Shown here: positions 1 to 11,989 of the stretch, piece by piece
How the letters are laid out: the number at the start of each line of letters is the position of its first letter
Position numbering within the stretch: the first letter of the stretch is position 1
Assembly (NCBI RefSeq): GCF_000143535.2
Contig: NC_037311.1
Span: 2,604,001-2,668,000 of the forward strand
Reading direction: 5' to 3'
DNA from: Botrytis cinerea B05.10
Taxonomy: Eukaryota; Ascomycota; Leotiomycetes; Helotiales; Sclerotiniaceae
Length of the DNA: 64,000 nt
Notes under the pieces: model-generated
What the model saw: only the letters and a program-made list of their open reading frames with translations
The model's database searches: none
Told to the model about the DNA's origin: nothing
Program-made: the position numbers and the translations under genes

Positions 1-721
1 CCAGCGTGTCTCGCACCTACAACATCAAACGGGTTTCCGCTGACAAGCCACACATTCTCGCAATCCTTTTTCTCAACACCACCTCTCACCTCCCTAACCA
101 GATGTTCATAAACTTTTGGATGAGGCTTATAGTGTTTTACATCATCCACTGTGATAAGTTCCTTAAAAAGACCTTTGAAGCTTGAAAGCTCTGGGGAACT
201 TTGGACGGATGAAGAAACCATTTCATTTGTCCCATTTGAGAATACATATGCATTGGTTTCCGAATCTTTCGCCAAGTATCCGAGTCCTATTAGAGCGTCT
301 GGAAAGGCGGAGAGAGAATTATATGCTTCCATTGCACTCTCAATATCTGCTTCAGACAGAGCAAGTTTGTGTTCGGATATTGCGTGACGAAGCGATGTAT
401 TTGTGATTTGTGAAAAGGGTTTATACAGTACTATGATTATTGTTAGATACCTACTTGGTTGCTTGATTAGACGTGAAGAGAAGGAAACCTACACATGCTG
501 TTCATTCGAAAGGTATATTCTAATTGCTATGCTCACATGTCAGACAAGTTGCATCGATTGGTAGGAAACACAAGGTCACTATATACATATCTTCTCCATA
601 GCGTAGCAACTGATTGAGCCTTCTCATTGCCAAAATGGCGAGCCAATTCTTTTGCAATACTTTCCGTGGAGAGGAGAGTACCATAGAGATCAAAGGCTAT
701 AACCGTTTTCTTGTCCGACAT
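1..721 (-). CDS. HAD superfamily hydrolase, type II haloacid dehalogenase-like (3' part outside window)
   Basis: Three exons are visible on the minus strand: 587-721, 493-526 and 1-430; the gene runs off the left edge. The start is the ATG at 719-721, giving MSDKKTVIAFDLYGTLLS, which carries the HAD motif I DxYGT with the nucleophilic Asp. Splicing joins WRRY to QLEYTFRMNSM and then LYKPFSQ, as expected for the helical cap of L-2-haloacid dehalogenases. Further on are motif II (VFSNGT), the motif III lysine in HYKPHPKVY, and a motif IV-like WLVSGNPFDVVGARHAG. These motifs match the type II (L-DEX) group, which hydrolyses small 2-haloacids or related substrates. The true substrate in fungi is usually unknown. 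The protein is probably cytosolic. The introns are 60 and 62 bp. The family call is firm; substrate is not claimed. Confidence 0.85.
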
Positions 722-1233
722 GATCGTGTGTATACCTAGCAAACTCAGCAATTTTCTTAATCGTTCAACAATAAAAAGTGATGACTTACCGAGCTTTACA
801 ATAATATTTGGTACTCAGTTTTATGTATATGAGATTATCGAAGAAGAATATCCGCGACGTCTACCATTCATTAACAAGGTCCAATGAGAACATCATTGCG
901 GGGTAACATTTACTTACCGCTGATCAACACTAAATCTCGTCTGGTACCGAAAGCCTAGAATTGACGTTAACGCGGGACGATCCAAACACTCCATAGCACA
1001 ATGGTTCTAGCTAAATACTTGGCAGCACTAAGCATCTCCACCTATGCATCTTAACTGTCATGACTTCATCAATGGTGGCGTCCGGGATTCTCTTCAATGT
1101 AGACACCACCATATAAATAAAACTACATATTCTAAACTTCACATGGAGTTACGGAACCCAGAATTACCGAACCATTGCCCCTTCATTTCCCATCAAGCTT
1201 TATCATCAACATTGGCGATAGATTCCGCGCCCC
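722..1233. other. Intergenic region between divergent HAD and HNH genes
   Basis: About 510 bp separates the HAD start (minus) from the HNH start (plus), so it should hold both promoters. I see no reading frame, RNA gene or strong repeat in it. Confidence 0.5.
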
Positions 1234-2102
1234 ATGATCGACACCACCGAAGAACCCAATTTTCGCATCTTTCTCGATTGTATCTCTACACCTTTGATCG
1301 AACAATGTACATCTGCCTCCAACTCAAATACATCGAAACGGAAAACGCGAAAAGCTAAAGCGGGGAGGAAAACAGCGATAAAACCTCTATCGAAAGAAAT
1401 CGATGTAGAAGAAGCGAGGATCAACGATGCGGCGGAGCTGGCGGAGTTTATCGAAGTACGCTCCTTTTATATCAATATCAACGAGAGCCTTTGCCCGAAG
1501 AAACGAATATTAATACACAAAATTAGTACATCGCTCTAGAAGTATTCACGCATCTCCCATCTGATCTCCGAACCTTATCATACACAACCTACATCCACGA
1601 CCCCTCTCTCCAAAAAAAGTACCCCTCCCTCGTTCCCCTCGATTTCGAAATCTCAACTCTCCTCACCGACTCTCTCCCTGCTAGCATCTCTGAATCACTA
1701 CACACATACTCCCTGCTTCCTCCCTGCATATCAATATCCTCATTTCTCCACACCCCCCTTTCTACTTACTTCTCGCAACTCCTCTCCCCGCCCCCAACAC
1801 CCCAAGCCCTCCGCGCAGTCACCACTGCCTGCGAGCTCTGCGAACGCGATTGGATACCTCTCACCTACCACCATCTCATCCCCAAATTTGTGCATGCGAA
1901 AGTCCTGAAACGCGGTTGGCATACCGAAGAAGATTTAAACAATGTAGCGTGGTTATGCAGAGCGTGTCATAGTTTTGTGCATCGCGTTGCGGGGCATGAG
2001 GAATTGGCTAGGGAATACTATACGGTTGAGTTACTGGGCGAGAGGGAGGATGTGCAGAAGTTTGTGGATTGGGTAGGCAGAGTGAGATGGAAGAGTAGAT
2101 GA
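1234..2102 (+). CDS. HNH endonuclease-domain protein
   Basis: Two exons, 1234-1455 and 1527-2102, separated by a 71-bp GT-AG intron, give about 265 aa. The N-terminus (to about residue 75) is Lys/Arg-rich. The middle is Pro/Ser/Leu-rich. The C-terminus holds a compact HNH-like zinc finger: CELC (residues 176-179), then YHHLIP (188-193), then WLCRACHSFVH (216-226). The CxxC pairs would bind structural zinc and the histidines would form the beta-beta-alpha metal active site. HNH domains of this kind resemble the McrA/YisB type found in restriction nucleases and in many uncharacterised fungal proteins. Nucleic-acid binding or cleavage is inferred from the fold only; the cellular role is unknown. 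The ATG at 1234 opens the frame and the stop is TGA at 2100-2102. Confidence 0.75.
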
Positions 2103-3474
2103 TGAATATTTGATTGGTGATCGATGAAGAAGTGGGGACGGAGAAGAAGGATGGGCAATCATGGTTTGAAGAAGGTCAACACGTAGTAGACATGCATGTA
2201 TTTAGGAAGAGACGCAGGTATGTATGACCGTAAGCTGAGAAGACCGAGGCTATTTCTTGGCCCTTTGAACCGACGATTTTTCGGAATCAAACTTACAGGA
2301 AACAGTTAGCAGTCTATCGTAGTTGCGCATTGCATTTCTGTAGTGTACCAACTGTTCTCCGCGCACGTGTACTTCTTCGGCATGAATGTTGAGGTAGGAT
2401 ACGATATGTAGATTCTTCTATGACATTGTATACCTGCTCATCTCTTTTATCAATCCAACTAATCATCCCTCCAATTTCTGACATTAATATGTATAGTTGT
2501 TCTGAACTCCGTAACTCTTCCATATGTATGTCACAGAGTTGTCAAAGGAAAATGTGGCTTCCATGTCCCTATACGTCTTTCCAACTACATACCCGGCCTT
2601 CTCCTCGAAGTTTATTAAAAGCATTACAAAATCGAGCTTTCCCCGAAATTGTCAAATGATCACCCACACTCATGACACGGCATTTTGTTGTTCGCCAAGC
2701 GGTTTGATCTTGTTTCAATCATTGCAAGTGCATACATCGGTGGTTCGATTGATGGGAAGCAGCAATGAGTGTATTCAGCTGAGCAGCGCAATATTTATTC
2801 ATATAGATCTTTGATTTTTATCAGAAATTTATGGTAAATGTAAATGAAAGTTCGTTTATGTATTAAAGAAAATGTCTATCAATATGCTTCCAAGCTCATG
2901 CGTGTACACTCTGCCCTCATCCCATTATTTTGCCTCAATATCATACTTTTTCCTACCTCTCCTTCTTACGCTACTCAGAACTCCCTTTGGAGCATTAGCA
3001 GGCGTCGAACTGTTACTGACAATATTATTTCGTGGTCGAAAACTCGAAATGGCGTTGACTTTCCATCCAAAAATAATAGCTGGAACAGCGACAAGTGCGG
3101 TAACATCAACTAATCGTTATGCTAGCTATTGAATTTCTCGGCATCAGAGATACTTGCAGAGAATGGGAAGAATTCACCACGCCTTATATTGCATGCTGTC
3201 CCCTTCGTGGGAAAAATCGGCTACGTCCAGCGCGAAGAAAGACGTCAGGAATGAGAGAGGAAGGTGTATTTGAAAAACAATCATTAGCTTTGCTAGTAAT
3301 CTTCTCTCTCTGACAATAAATAATGAAGACTTACAAATACAATGGTCATAATAGTAGATATGAAGATGCTTTTAGACTGTCTGGCTGAATCGCATGCTTG
3401 TAATCAGCCGAATTCCGCTTGTCGTAGGCTGAGAAGATTGTTAATCTTTGTTTTGTGTCAGCTAAAATCTCGAC
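2103..3474. other. Intergenic DNA without a supported gene
   Basis: No reading frame here shows a recognisable domain, codon bias or splice-joined continuation. Short overlapping open frames at 2420-3313 look random. Confidence 0.4.
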
Positions 3475-4563
3475 CTATACTATCAGAGGACTACCATTTC
3501 CTCGAGGTCCCATCTGGTTGATATTGGCACCATACTTCAGGAGGCACTGGGCATGTTTGAGCTTTTGCAATATACATGCAAGATATAAAGGTGAAATGTC
3601 AGCATTATTCACTTGATTGATATCTAAACCTTCACCTGCCAACAGTGCAATGATGCCGTTGTGATCGCTTAAGGATTCATGGGAACAGCATACGACTCTG
3701 TGGTAACAAGTACCATTGTCTTGTGCACCCACGTCTGAGACAAATGCACCTGAATCATGGAGTATCTCAAAGATCTCTAGTTGAGCATTTTCAGACGCAA
3801 TTAGAATTGGGAAGTAGGACATATCATTCATTTTGTGAGTATCCGCGCCGTTGTTCAAAAGTTCCCTGAAAATTCCAATATGACCATGGGCACTGGCTAA
3901 GTACAATGGGGTGGCTCCGTTGATTCCTGGCTGATTGACTTTTGCTCCTCTTTGTGACAACCATTTTAACACATTTCCATGGCCAATAATACTTGCTATA
4001 TAGATTGGTGCATTGGAATGACCGTTTGCCTGATTGATATATCTATGTGAGCCTCGTTCGTAAACAATCTTCAGAATTTCAAGATGGCCATACCCAGTAG
4101 CAAAATGAAATGCCCTAGTGTTATAATAATCGGTCTGGCTATAGTCGGCGCCTGCATCCAAAAGACACTTCACGTTCTCTTCTTTGCCATAACTGGTTGC
4201 TAGATGTAGTGTCGTTCCTTCGATTACTGGAATTTTTTCGTCCACTTTAGCGCCATGTTCTAATAGAAGATTGATGATTAAAGGTTCACTAAATGCCGCA
4301 GACCATTGGAATGCGGCAAGGCTGAGGAGTATCTCTTTACCTTAATGGATAAATTCTGTAGCTATAGGCATCGCAATTAAATCAACCTTGGAGTTTAAAA
4401 GTCTTCTCAGTCTCGGCGGAAGCAGGTGCTTCGGAATATTTCCTCCTTCAATTATTCTTCGAAAAATTCTATGGAAAGTGTAGAAATCTAGTAAAATTGC
4501 ATGATTGAGAGGAGTTCGCATTATGCAAATGTTGCAAGAAGTCTGCGAGAGAACATGACACAT
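3475..4563 (-). pseudogene. Ankyrin-repeat protein, interrupted by an in-frame stop
   Basis: One continuous minus-strand frame encodes ankyrin repeats, but a TAA at 4342-4344 splits it. Upstream is a 73-codon piece from the ATG at 4561-4563. Downstream the same frame continues as GKEILLSLAAFQW and then about six ankyrin repeats, for example TTLHLATSYGKEENVKCLL and ATPLYLASAHGHIGIFREL. No usable GT-AG intron removes the stop: the only nearby GT...CAG span is about 20 nt. The frame ends at a TAG near 3475, where GTATAG and a GCTGAC branch-like site could mark an intron to a short last exon. Ankyrin repeats mediate protein-protein contacts. No partner domain is visible, so function is unknown. 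Either this is a pseudogene or the piece after the stop is the C-terminal part of a differently spliced gene. Confidence 0.55.
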
Positions 4564-5570
4564 AGGGAAAGATGCCGGATAGAAAAATCCCTAGTGCAGA
4601 TTTTGATGGTGGTAGCGAATACTCAAATGAGAACTTCGAGGACTGAAGTGGGGAAAGGTTCCATGTAATTGGCAGTTGAAAATGGTCCCTTTGAGGTTGT
4701 GCATCTGTGGATACCTAAGTAGAGTCAGCTAGGGCGGGAGCTAGTACTAGCCCGTTAGTTTGTTATCACCTCTTTTATGTTTAACATCAAGTCGACGAAT
4801 CAATATTGTGACATCGAACCTGAAACATTATTGTCAAACTTGATAATTCCTATGCTGTACCTATAAAATATTGAAATATTGAAATTTGCATGGTTTATTT
4901 GATTAATGATCGTTGTTCTACAGTTTCTCAGCTTTTCACATCCTGGCTTATAGTACATGCCACGACTACATTCAATATACCCGTACAAACGAAGAGTGAG
5001 TGAAAGACAGGCTTACTGGCTAGTATGGGGATAGAAGAGAAACCATTGAATTTATATAGAAACAAGGAATGAGAGAGATGATCTCTTCATACCCTATCCC
5101 ACTTGACCAGCTAATCTGCGGGAAGAATCCCCTTTAAGTCGCCACCTCTATCTCTAACCACTAGAGTATCCATGTATGTACCCTTTTCAAACCCCGTACA
5201 GTAGTGGTAAATCATACAGGGTTTCGTTTTCAGGTTTATTGCGAAGATTGACCTGAATAATCGACTTCTGCATTTTTAGAAAATACACGAGTTATTGCAT
5301 CATACTGCTCTAGACCGATCTTAACTATAGGTGTAGGATTGATCTGAAGGAACCATAAATTATTACTTCAACAATCTCCCCATCAAGGGACATCTTATCT
5401 GGCATAGGTCTCTTTAGGGTGTGGATATCGGACTTACGGGTCTACAACTGGCCGACAGGAGCCTACGCACAATTATGAAAGATAGAACTTTCGTAATTTA
5501 GGAGGAGTAATGAAAAGTCTTTATGTTAAAGATTGTGACGAATATCAGATACCTAGTTATTATCTCATCA

Positions 5571-5618
5571 CGCTTATTTTAGCTTAAGACTTCAAGACTA
5601 ACTAGCCTAAAATAAGCG
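5571..5618. repeat. Perfect 12-bp inverted repeat (hairpin)
   Basis: CGCTTATTTTAG at 5571-5582 is matched by its reverse complement CTAAAATAAGCG at 5607-5618, with a 24-nt spacer. It may be the centre or end of a small decayed mobile element. Confidence 0.6.
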
Positions 5619-7358
5619 ATACTTCTAGTATGCGATCGTGACACAAATGACTAGTTGATTCATTACTATCATTAACTCTTATACTTCACATTAACAAACG
5701 AATGAATTCACTCCCTCAAAACCCAAGAAAAACAAGATAATCTCACTAACCTAAAATCACTCATTATCTCAAATCGACTTATAAATTACTGAATCTACTA
5801 CAGGATTAGAAAGATTAATAATATACACTCAAATATACTATATTAACTTCCACTGTAATCTCAAAGTCATTAGATGTATTGCTCTTAGTATATTATTAAT
5901 TAATGTTTGATTAAAGAATTAAAATATCTACCTAGCACAATTTGAACATTTCCCCTTCTTTTTCACTAAGCGAAAAGATACCAATGGAAGCGAAGTGAAT
6001 AAATATATAATCAAAAATAAACATAGCGATTTATATAGCATCTCAAGTTATCGATTGATTTATTCTGAAAGGTTATTTATGTGATGATAGTAGGTGGTGG
6101 TAGTGATGATTTGAGGACTAGAATACTAACTAGCTAGCTAGGTCATCTTGATTGAATAAGATAACAGGAATGATAACAGGAATAATAACCCGAAGATCCG
6201 ATAGATGTCGTGCTAGATTCTGAGTGTGAATAGGAGTAGGCCAATGAGATTATATGAGATGAGATAGTGAAGGGAGGAGAAGGGGGAGAGGAAAATAGGA
6301 AATGAAAAATAGACGGTGAAATAATAAAATAACAAGGGAGATAGAGCATTATAAAATCAAGAGAAAAGGTAACATATCAAAGCCAAAGCCAAAACAAAAA
6401 CCTGAAATACGAAGCCAAAATTCCTATATATCTTAAAGATACACATCCGATCACCTGCTACTACTAGTAACTGAGTAGTCGAGCAACCGAGCAAAAATGC
6501 GAAAGACAAAACTAAAATAACCAAGAGTGACAACAACAAGACGTGAAAACATCGATGTATAAAACGCAAAATGTGTAATCAGTAATCAAAGGAACATGAA
6601 ATTTGTGATTAATTAATGATAACTGACTCATGAGAAATTGTACCCTCAAAAATCCCACCAAAAAGATTACCATCCCTCACACTACAAAAACCGCAGATAA
6701 AGCGTCAAAGCGACATATACACAGTAGCGAAGAAACATCTCTTTTAACTACCTCTGAAACTTCAGTTCAAAAGACAAGAACTTAGCGTTTCCAAACCAAA
6801 TAGAGAACAAGAAATATGAGATCGAGATGGAAGATTTCGAGGAGATCTGGTAGGGGAATGAAGGAAACGAGGGATTCGAGCATTAATTTTTAGGTGAATA
6901 GTGTGGATGAGAGGAAGGGAGATGGTAATTATGATGAAGGAGGGGTTTGGAGATTGATTTTGATTTTGATTTTAGGGGGAGATGGGTGGTATGTGAGGAG
7001 TTTGAGATATTAAAAATGGTGTAAAGGTAGAAAAGAGTGAGAGAGGAATTTATAGACGAGATAGAAATACAAATTTTTGAGATGGGAAATAAAGAGGTAT
7101 ATAAATAAGTGAACGAATAACTAACAAACGAGTGAATAATCAAAGGTTCAGGTTCCGACGTCCAACGTCTAAGGGTCAAGGTCTACCCCCTCGGTCTTCA
7201 GACCCGAGACCTTGTTCAAGAGTCTACAAACCCATCTATAGCCCTATATTCCTACAGCCCTATAGCCACAAATCATCATCCTCCCCCAGTTCCAGGTATT
7301 CAGATTTCCCCAAACCAAACAATCAATCTCTCCCAAGACCCGAATAAAAACATCCTTA

Positions 7359-7408
7359 ACATACATACATACATACATACATACATACATACATACATAC
7401 ATACATAC
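7359..7408. repeat. (ATAC)n microsatellite
   Basis: About twelve uninterrupted ATAC tetranucleotide units. Confidence 0.95.
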
Positions 7409-8035
7409 CTAGTACCAATCTCACCCCCCTCTCCCTTGAAACTAGTAGGCAGGGCTGAAAATATAAAATACAAAATCAAAAATATCCATACAATAGTCAA
7501 TCATGACGAAATACGTACTGGTTGAAGATTAAACAAACAAATGAACAAGTAAGCAAATCGAGATCTTTTTTTCATCTCATCTCATCTCATCTGCGGTCTC
7601 AGGATCCTCTACACACCTAATCAACTAACTAACTAACCAACCAACTTACCTGCATGTTTAAATCCAACCAGCCAGCCTCACTGCAAGCAATGAAGTATGT
7701 CTCATTATCCCACCACGCCCCAATCCCGGTCTCAATTCCGGTCTCGGTCCCGGTTTCAGTCGCGGTCCCAACGATCTCTCCTCCCTCGATAACAGACCAG
7801 ACCGGACCAGACCAAAGCAGTCTGATAACCCAACTCAATCCTCCCCAGCCCCAAGCCAAACCCAAAACAGACCATTCTCCCCATCCTTCCCACCGACCCA
7901 AACCCAAACCCCCAGCCCAAAACCCAACTACTCGCCCCGATTCCTACCCAATAACTAATTATCAATCACGAATCACCAATGATTATAACATTAATACTCA
8001 TACCCTCATCTCATACCCTTATCTCATAAACATAA

Positions 8036-8130
8036 AACACCAAACACCAAACAACAAACACCAAACAACAAACACCAAACAACAAACACCAAACAACAAA
8101 CACCAAACAACAAACACTAAACAGCAAACA
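8036..8130. repeat. 14-bp minisatellite, CACCAAACAACAAA unit
   Basis: About six tandem copies of a 14-bp CACCAAACAACAAA unit, decaying at the right end into CACTAAACAGCAAA. Confidence 0.9.
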
Positions 8131-8561
8131 ATTAATCCTATAACGAATACAATAAATCCCTCCTTATATAAATCATCCTCCTTTTAATTATCCTTCTTTT
8201 ATTCGATTATGAATTTTCAATCTTTAAGAGTATTATTCAATCACTCTTATAATATATAAAAAAATCACATTCAATTCAATCAATACTCATTAATTTATTA
8301 ATAAGAAACATATACAATCTCTCTCTTTCGCTCTCATTCCCTCTCCTTTTCTTTATATTATAAAATAAAATAAAAAAATGTATTAATATAAGTTCTACTA
8401 CTACTAAAAGATAATATCTAAATTACCTAAATAGATCTACAACTAAATCTAAACCTAAACCTAAATGTAAATCCCAAATCTAAAAAAACTTTTAAATAAA
8501 TAATCAAAAAAATATAAAAAATGAATATTCAGAAAAGAAAGACGCTTTTCTACTAGTCATT

Positions 8562-8597
8562 AAAAAAAAAAGAAAAAAAAAAAAAAAAAAAAAAAAA
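8562..8597. repeat. Poly(A) tract
   Basis: A run of about 35 A residues with a single G interruption. Confidence 0.95.
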
Positions 8598-8823
8598 TTC
8601 AAATTATAGATTCAGAAAACTTTTTTTCATTTTTCTTATTTTCGAAATAACTATAACTATAACTTAATTATAAAATATTATTTCTTATTTCTTTAATCTC
8701 TATAAAAAACCACTAATTCCCAAACCCCCAAAATCCTTACTCCACTCACTCAAAATTGAATTACAAATAATACGCTTTTTATATATATATATATATTTTT
8801 TTTTTCCAACTCCAACTCTTTAT

Positions 8824-8860
8824 AATCAAAATCAAAATCAAAATCAAAATCAAAATCAAA
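8824..8860. repeat. (ATCAAA)n hexanucleotide repeat
   Basis: Six tandem AATCAA units followed by A-rich and AAT-rich sequence. Confidence 0.9.
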
Positions 8861-8967
8861 AACACAAAAAAAAATAATAATAATAATAATCATAGCTTCA
8901 TCAATAGAGTGTCCCTTTTATAATTATAATTATAATTATATTGTCGGGATAGGGATCATGTGACCGT

Positions 8968-8985
8968 GCTAGCGCTTGCGCTAGC
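8968..8985. repeat. GC-rich palindrome in AT-rich DNA
   Basis: GCTAGCGC TT GCGCTAGC is a perfect 8-bp inverted repeat with a 2-nt loop. It sits in a short GC-rich island (about 8944-9000) inside otherwise AT-rich DNA. Confidence 0.8.
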
Positions 8986-9112
8986 GCCTTTCGGCACTAC
9001 AGCAATACGTTTCGTAGTCCTAGCTTTTAGAACCCTAAGCAATATTACAACAGTGTGAACCATAGTACTATATTGACTTCACCATCCCCATAATGATACC
9101 AACATATATATA

Positions 9113-9549
9113 ACATGGTTTATTAGTATATAGATTATATCACTATATAAACCATTTCTTTTTATATACAAAATTCGTTTGTGTATAACTATACACTTTC
9201 TTTATTTAATAATATAATTTTATAAAATTTGAAAATTTAAAGATTTAATTATATAATTGTTATAAAAATCTAGTTTTTATTAGAAATTCGAATTATTAAA
9301 GTAGTTATTAAAGAAATAACTTTTTTATAACGAAAATCATAACAATTTCCACTTTTTTTATAATATAATAAAAATATTTATATAAAAACTAGATTTTTTA
9401 AAAGTTGAATTTTGATTATTATTTAATATTCTTTTTTTTTTCGAAAATAATCATTAGTTATTAAAATAAGAATATTGAAAAAGGCTTAATTTTGATATAT
9501 TTTCAAATGGCCTGTATATTGATATAGCCTATATGCTGATAAATTATAT
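9113..9549. mobile_element. Miniature inverted-repeat element, copy A (decayed)
   Basis: A 437-bp AT-rich block homologous to 59161-59562 over its whole length. Shared blocks include the left end (ACATGGTTTA versus ACATGATTTA), the internal CTAGTTTTTA/AAAACTAGATTTTT pair and the right end (AAATTATAT versus AAACCACGT). It is flanked on both sides by TA, as expected for a TA target duplication. Most differences from copy B are C-to-T or G-to-A, which fits repeat-induced point mutation. It has no coding capacity, so it is a non-autonomous element. Confidence 0.65.
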
Positions 9550-10144
9550 TAATATTAATATTAATATTACTCAATCTCAATTCCAATCTCAACCCCAACT
9601 CCAACTCTAATAAAGATTATAATATAATATAATACAAGCAAGCTTTTCTTTTCTTTTCCTTTCCTTTGAAATAGTGATTTGTATATTAATTTAAAGAGAA
9701 CATATCTAATTTTCAATTTTCAAATCTCGAGCGTAGCGAGGATCGGGGGTTTGGGGGCTGGGCCCTCAATAAAGATTCAAAGGTGAAAATAAGAATTCAA
9801 ATTTTATATATAACTTAACTATAGTTATTTCAAAAAGAAGAAAAGAAGAAAAAAAGAAAAAAAGAAAAAGCTACTATGAATCCATAGTTTGAAAAAGTCT
9901 TTTTTTTTTTCCCGACGGCTAGGATTCTAATATTTTATCATCTCGAATTTGATTAATTTCGATATATATATATATAAAGATGAAAAGAGATGTAATAAAA
10001 CAAAACAAATCAAAGCAAACGGAAGTAAATCAAAACATTATTTCAGTTACTGATGATGATATGTTCATCGTTTGAAGTGATATATGTATTATTTAAATCA
10101 ACTATATCATCTACATCATCTACATCATTCAATCCCACCCTACC

Positions 10145-11989
10145 CTATATATCTCTAAACCCCTCCACAACCTCCCTCAACACCTCCCTCGCAACAAGCG
10201 GTTGTACTCTCCCCTCCTTATCCCCCCTCATCATCTTGCCCAACAAAAAATTAATCTTTCCATCCTTTCCTGCCAATATCTCCCCTACAGTTTTCTTTTC
10301 CTCCTCACAAATTCTCCTCGCCAATTCTTCATATTCATCTCTCTCCATCTTCCTTAACCATAATTGTTCCCCCTCAATAATATCCTCTACCGATTTTTCC
10401 CCTCCCACTTGTCCATTCTCAAACAGAACTTTCAAAACTTTCTTCGCCGTCTTTCCCGTAATTCTTTCCTCATTGAGATAATGTATCAGATGTCCCATTT
10501 GAGAATGTGAAATTATACACTCTCCATAACTCGTAAATTTGAGTGGATTTTCTTCCTCTCCATAATCCGAAATGAGAGCACCTAATTCATGTAAAACCCA
10601 GTTGCTTGCCCATTTCCCCAGTTTCATTTGGGGTTCATGAGGATTCAATAATGTCAAAACATCCACTACATTACGAAAATATTCCACTCGTCCTCCTTCA
10701 TTCAGAGACACTAAATCAATAGCATCTTTTACCGTGACACCATATTCAGATTCTAGTATTGCCAATTCTTCATCGGGTAAGACGCCGAGTGTAGTACCAA
10801 GATGTTGTGTAAGTTCTTGATCGATAATCACAGGGGCTAGATCTGGGTCTGGCATGTATCTATAATCCACCTCTCCTTCTTTCCCTCGAAGTCTTCGTGT
10901 CTCTGTACTTCCAATGGCGTATCCTCGAGTTTCTCCTTCAATAACCCCACCTTCTTCCAGAACCGAAATTTGTCTATCACGTTCGGCAATGATAGCATCT
11001 TCAATAGATTTGAAACTACTCAAATTTTTGATTTCTGTTCTTTGCCCTAGTCCCTGAACACCAGCATACTCAAAGCCGGAACCTTCTTCAGTTCTTCTCT
11101 TTACAGAAACATTAACGTCTGCTCTCAATCCACCAGATTGCATACCTAAAACACAAGCATCAACTGAGCTTAACAACATCTGTACCTTTCGGACAAATGC
11201 CGCCGCTGTACTGGGATGATGTATCTGTGGCAAGGAAATAATTTCAATCAATGGTAAACCCACACGATTGAAATCCAACAAGTGTATATCTCCAGGTTGC
11301 GAGATTGTTTTTGCCGTATCTTGTTCCATCTGTACTTGTTTAATTCCTATCCGTATTTCATCTCCATCTTCCTTTGCAATTCCATCGTGCGCATATAATG
11401 TAATGTATCCATCTTTGGCAAACGGTTCGTAGTATTGTGTAATTTGATACCCCGCAGGTTGATCCCAATGAAAATAATGTTTGCGATCAAATCGACTCGT
11501 TCTCTGAATATTACAATTCAGAGCCAATGCGCCTCGAATCGCAGGTATGAGAGTTTCTCTTTGAAATATGGGCATAGAGCCTGGTAAGGCTACATCGAAA
11601 TATGCGACATGTGTATTGGGCGGATCGTTAAAGGACGAGGCAGCGTATGAGAAGAGTTTTCGTTCAGTATTTAATTGTGCGTGTATTTCGATTCCCACTG
11701 TCAACTCCCACTCATCAAGACTTTGTAGCTTTTCCGGATTGGCATTTCTTCCTACTCCTTCATCTTTTGGCTGTTTCCGCGCTGCTTTGAAGGAATTTTG
11801 AATGCTATGATTCGTAGAGGAAGGCGCCGATTCCGTATTGGTGTGTAGTTCTTGTATTGTCCGAGATCTTGCGGCGTAAATGGATGGCAGATGCTTCCCA
11901 CCAATAACTTGACGACGAAGACAACCCGTCGAATTGATTCGGCCCCCAAGGAGATATCTGCGGAGAACGAGAGGAGAGAATCGAGTCAT
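10145..11989 (-). CDS. Mitochondrial glutamyl-tRNA(Gln) amidotransferase subunit B (GatB/Pet112)
   Basis: A single exon of 614 aa from the ATG at 11987-11989; the frame stays open upstream but without an ATG. The N-terminus is Arg-rich and basic with few acidic residues (MTRFSPLVLRRYLLGG), a typical mitochondrial presequence. The GatB core follows: GIEIHAQL near residues 99-106, then DVALPGSMP, the RKHYFHWDQPAGYQI segment of the kinase/amidation site, FNRVGLPLIEI, GLRADVNVSV and RTEIKNLSSF. The C-terminal half carries the helical and YqeY-like tail that binds tRNA. GatB, with GatA and GatF or GatC, converts mischarged Glu-tRNA(Gln) to Gln-tRNA(Gln) in mitochondria. Its length is normal for fungal GatB and all core motifs look intact. 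It is transcribed away from the DUF6594 gene. Confidence 0.95.
   Translation of the reverse strand: MTRFSPLVLRRYLLGGRINSTGCLRRQVIGGKHLPSIYAARSRTIQELHTNTESAPSSTNHSIQNSFKAARKQPKDEGVGRNANPEKLQSLDEWELTVGIEIHAQLNTERKLFSYAASSFNDPPNTHVAYFDVALPGSMPIFQRETLIPAIRGALALNCNIQRTSRFDRKHYFHWDQPAGYQITQYYEPFAKDGYITLYAHDGIAKEDGDEIRIGIKQVQMEQDTAKTISQPGDIHLLDFNRVGLPLIEIISLPQIHHPSTAAAFVRKVQMLLSSVDACVLGMQSGGLRADVNVSVKRRTEEGSGFEYAGVQGLGQRTEIKNLSSFKSIEDAIIAERDRQISVLEEGGVIEGETRGYAIGSTETRRLRGKEGEVDYRYMPDPDLAPVIIDQELTQHLGTTLGVLPDEELAILESEYGVTVKDAIDLVSLNEGGRVEYFRNVVDVLTLLNPHEPQMKLGKWASNWVLHELGALISDYGEEENPLKFTSYGECIISHSQMGHLIHYLNEERITGKTAKKVLKVLFENGQVGGEKSVEDIIEGEQLWLRKMERDEYEELARRICEEEKKTVGEILAGKDGKINFLLGKMMRGDKEGRVQPLVAREVLREVVEGFRDI

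Larger units (their letters stand above)
4564..10144. other. Long AT-rich, gene-free region with simple repeats
   Basis: About 5.6 kb without a supported gene. From about 5.5 kb the DNA is strongly AT-rich and contains homopurine/homopyrimidine tracts, tetranucleotide and 14-bp repeats, a long poly(A) tract, an inverted repeat at 5571-5618, and a TIR-bearing element at 9113-9549. Open frames inside it, for example 7654-8187, are translations of CAA/CCA-type low-complexity DNA. It looks like repeat-derived or mutation-decayed spacer. Confidence 0.6.

Noticed and set aside
7654..8187. A 177-codon open frame
   Set aside because: It is a translation of CCA/CAA-rich simple sequence and a 14-bp minisatellite, with no domain or conserved pattern.
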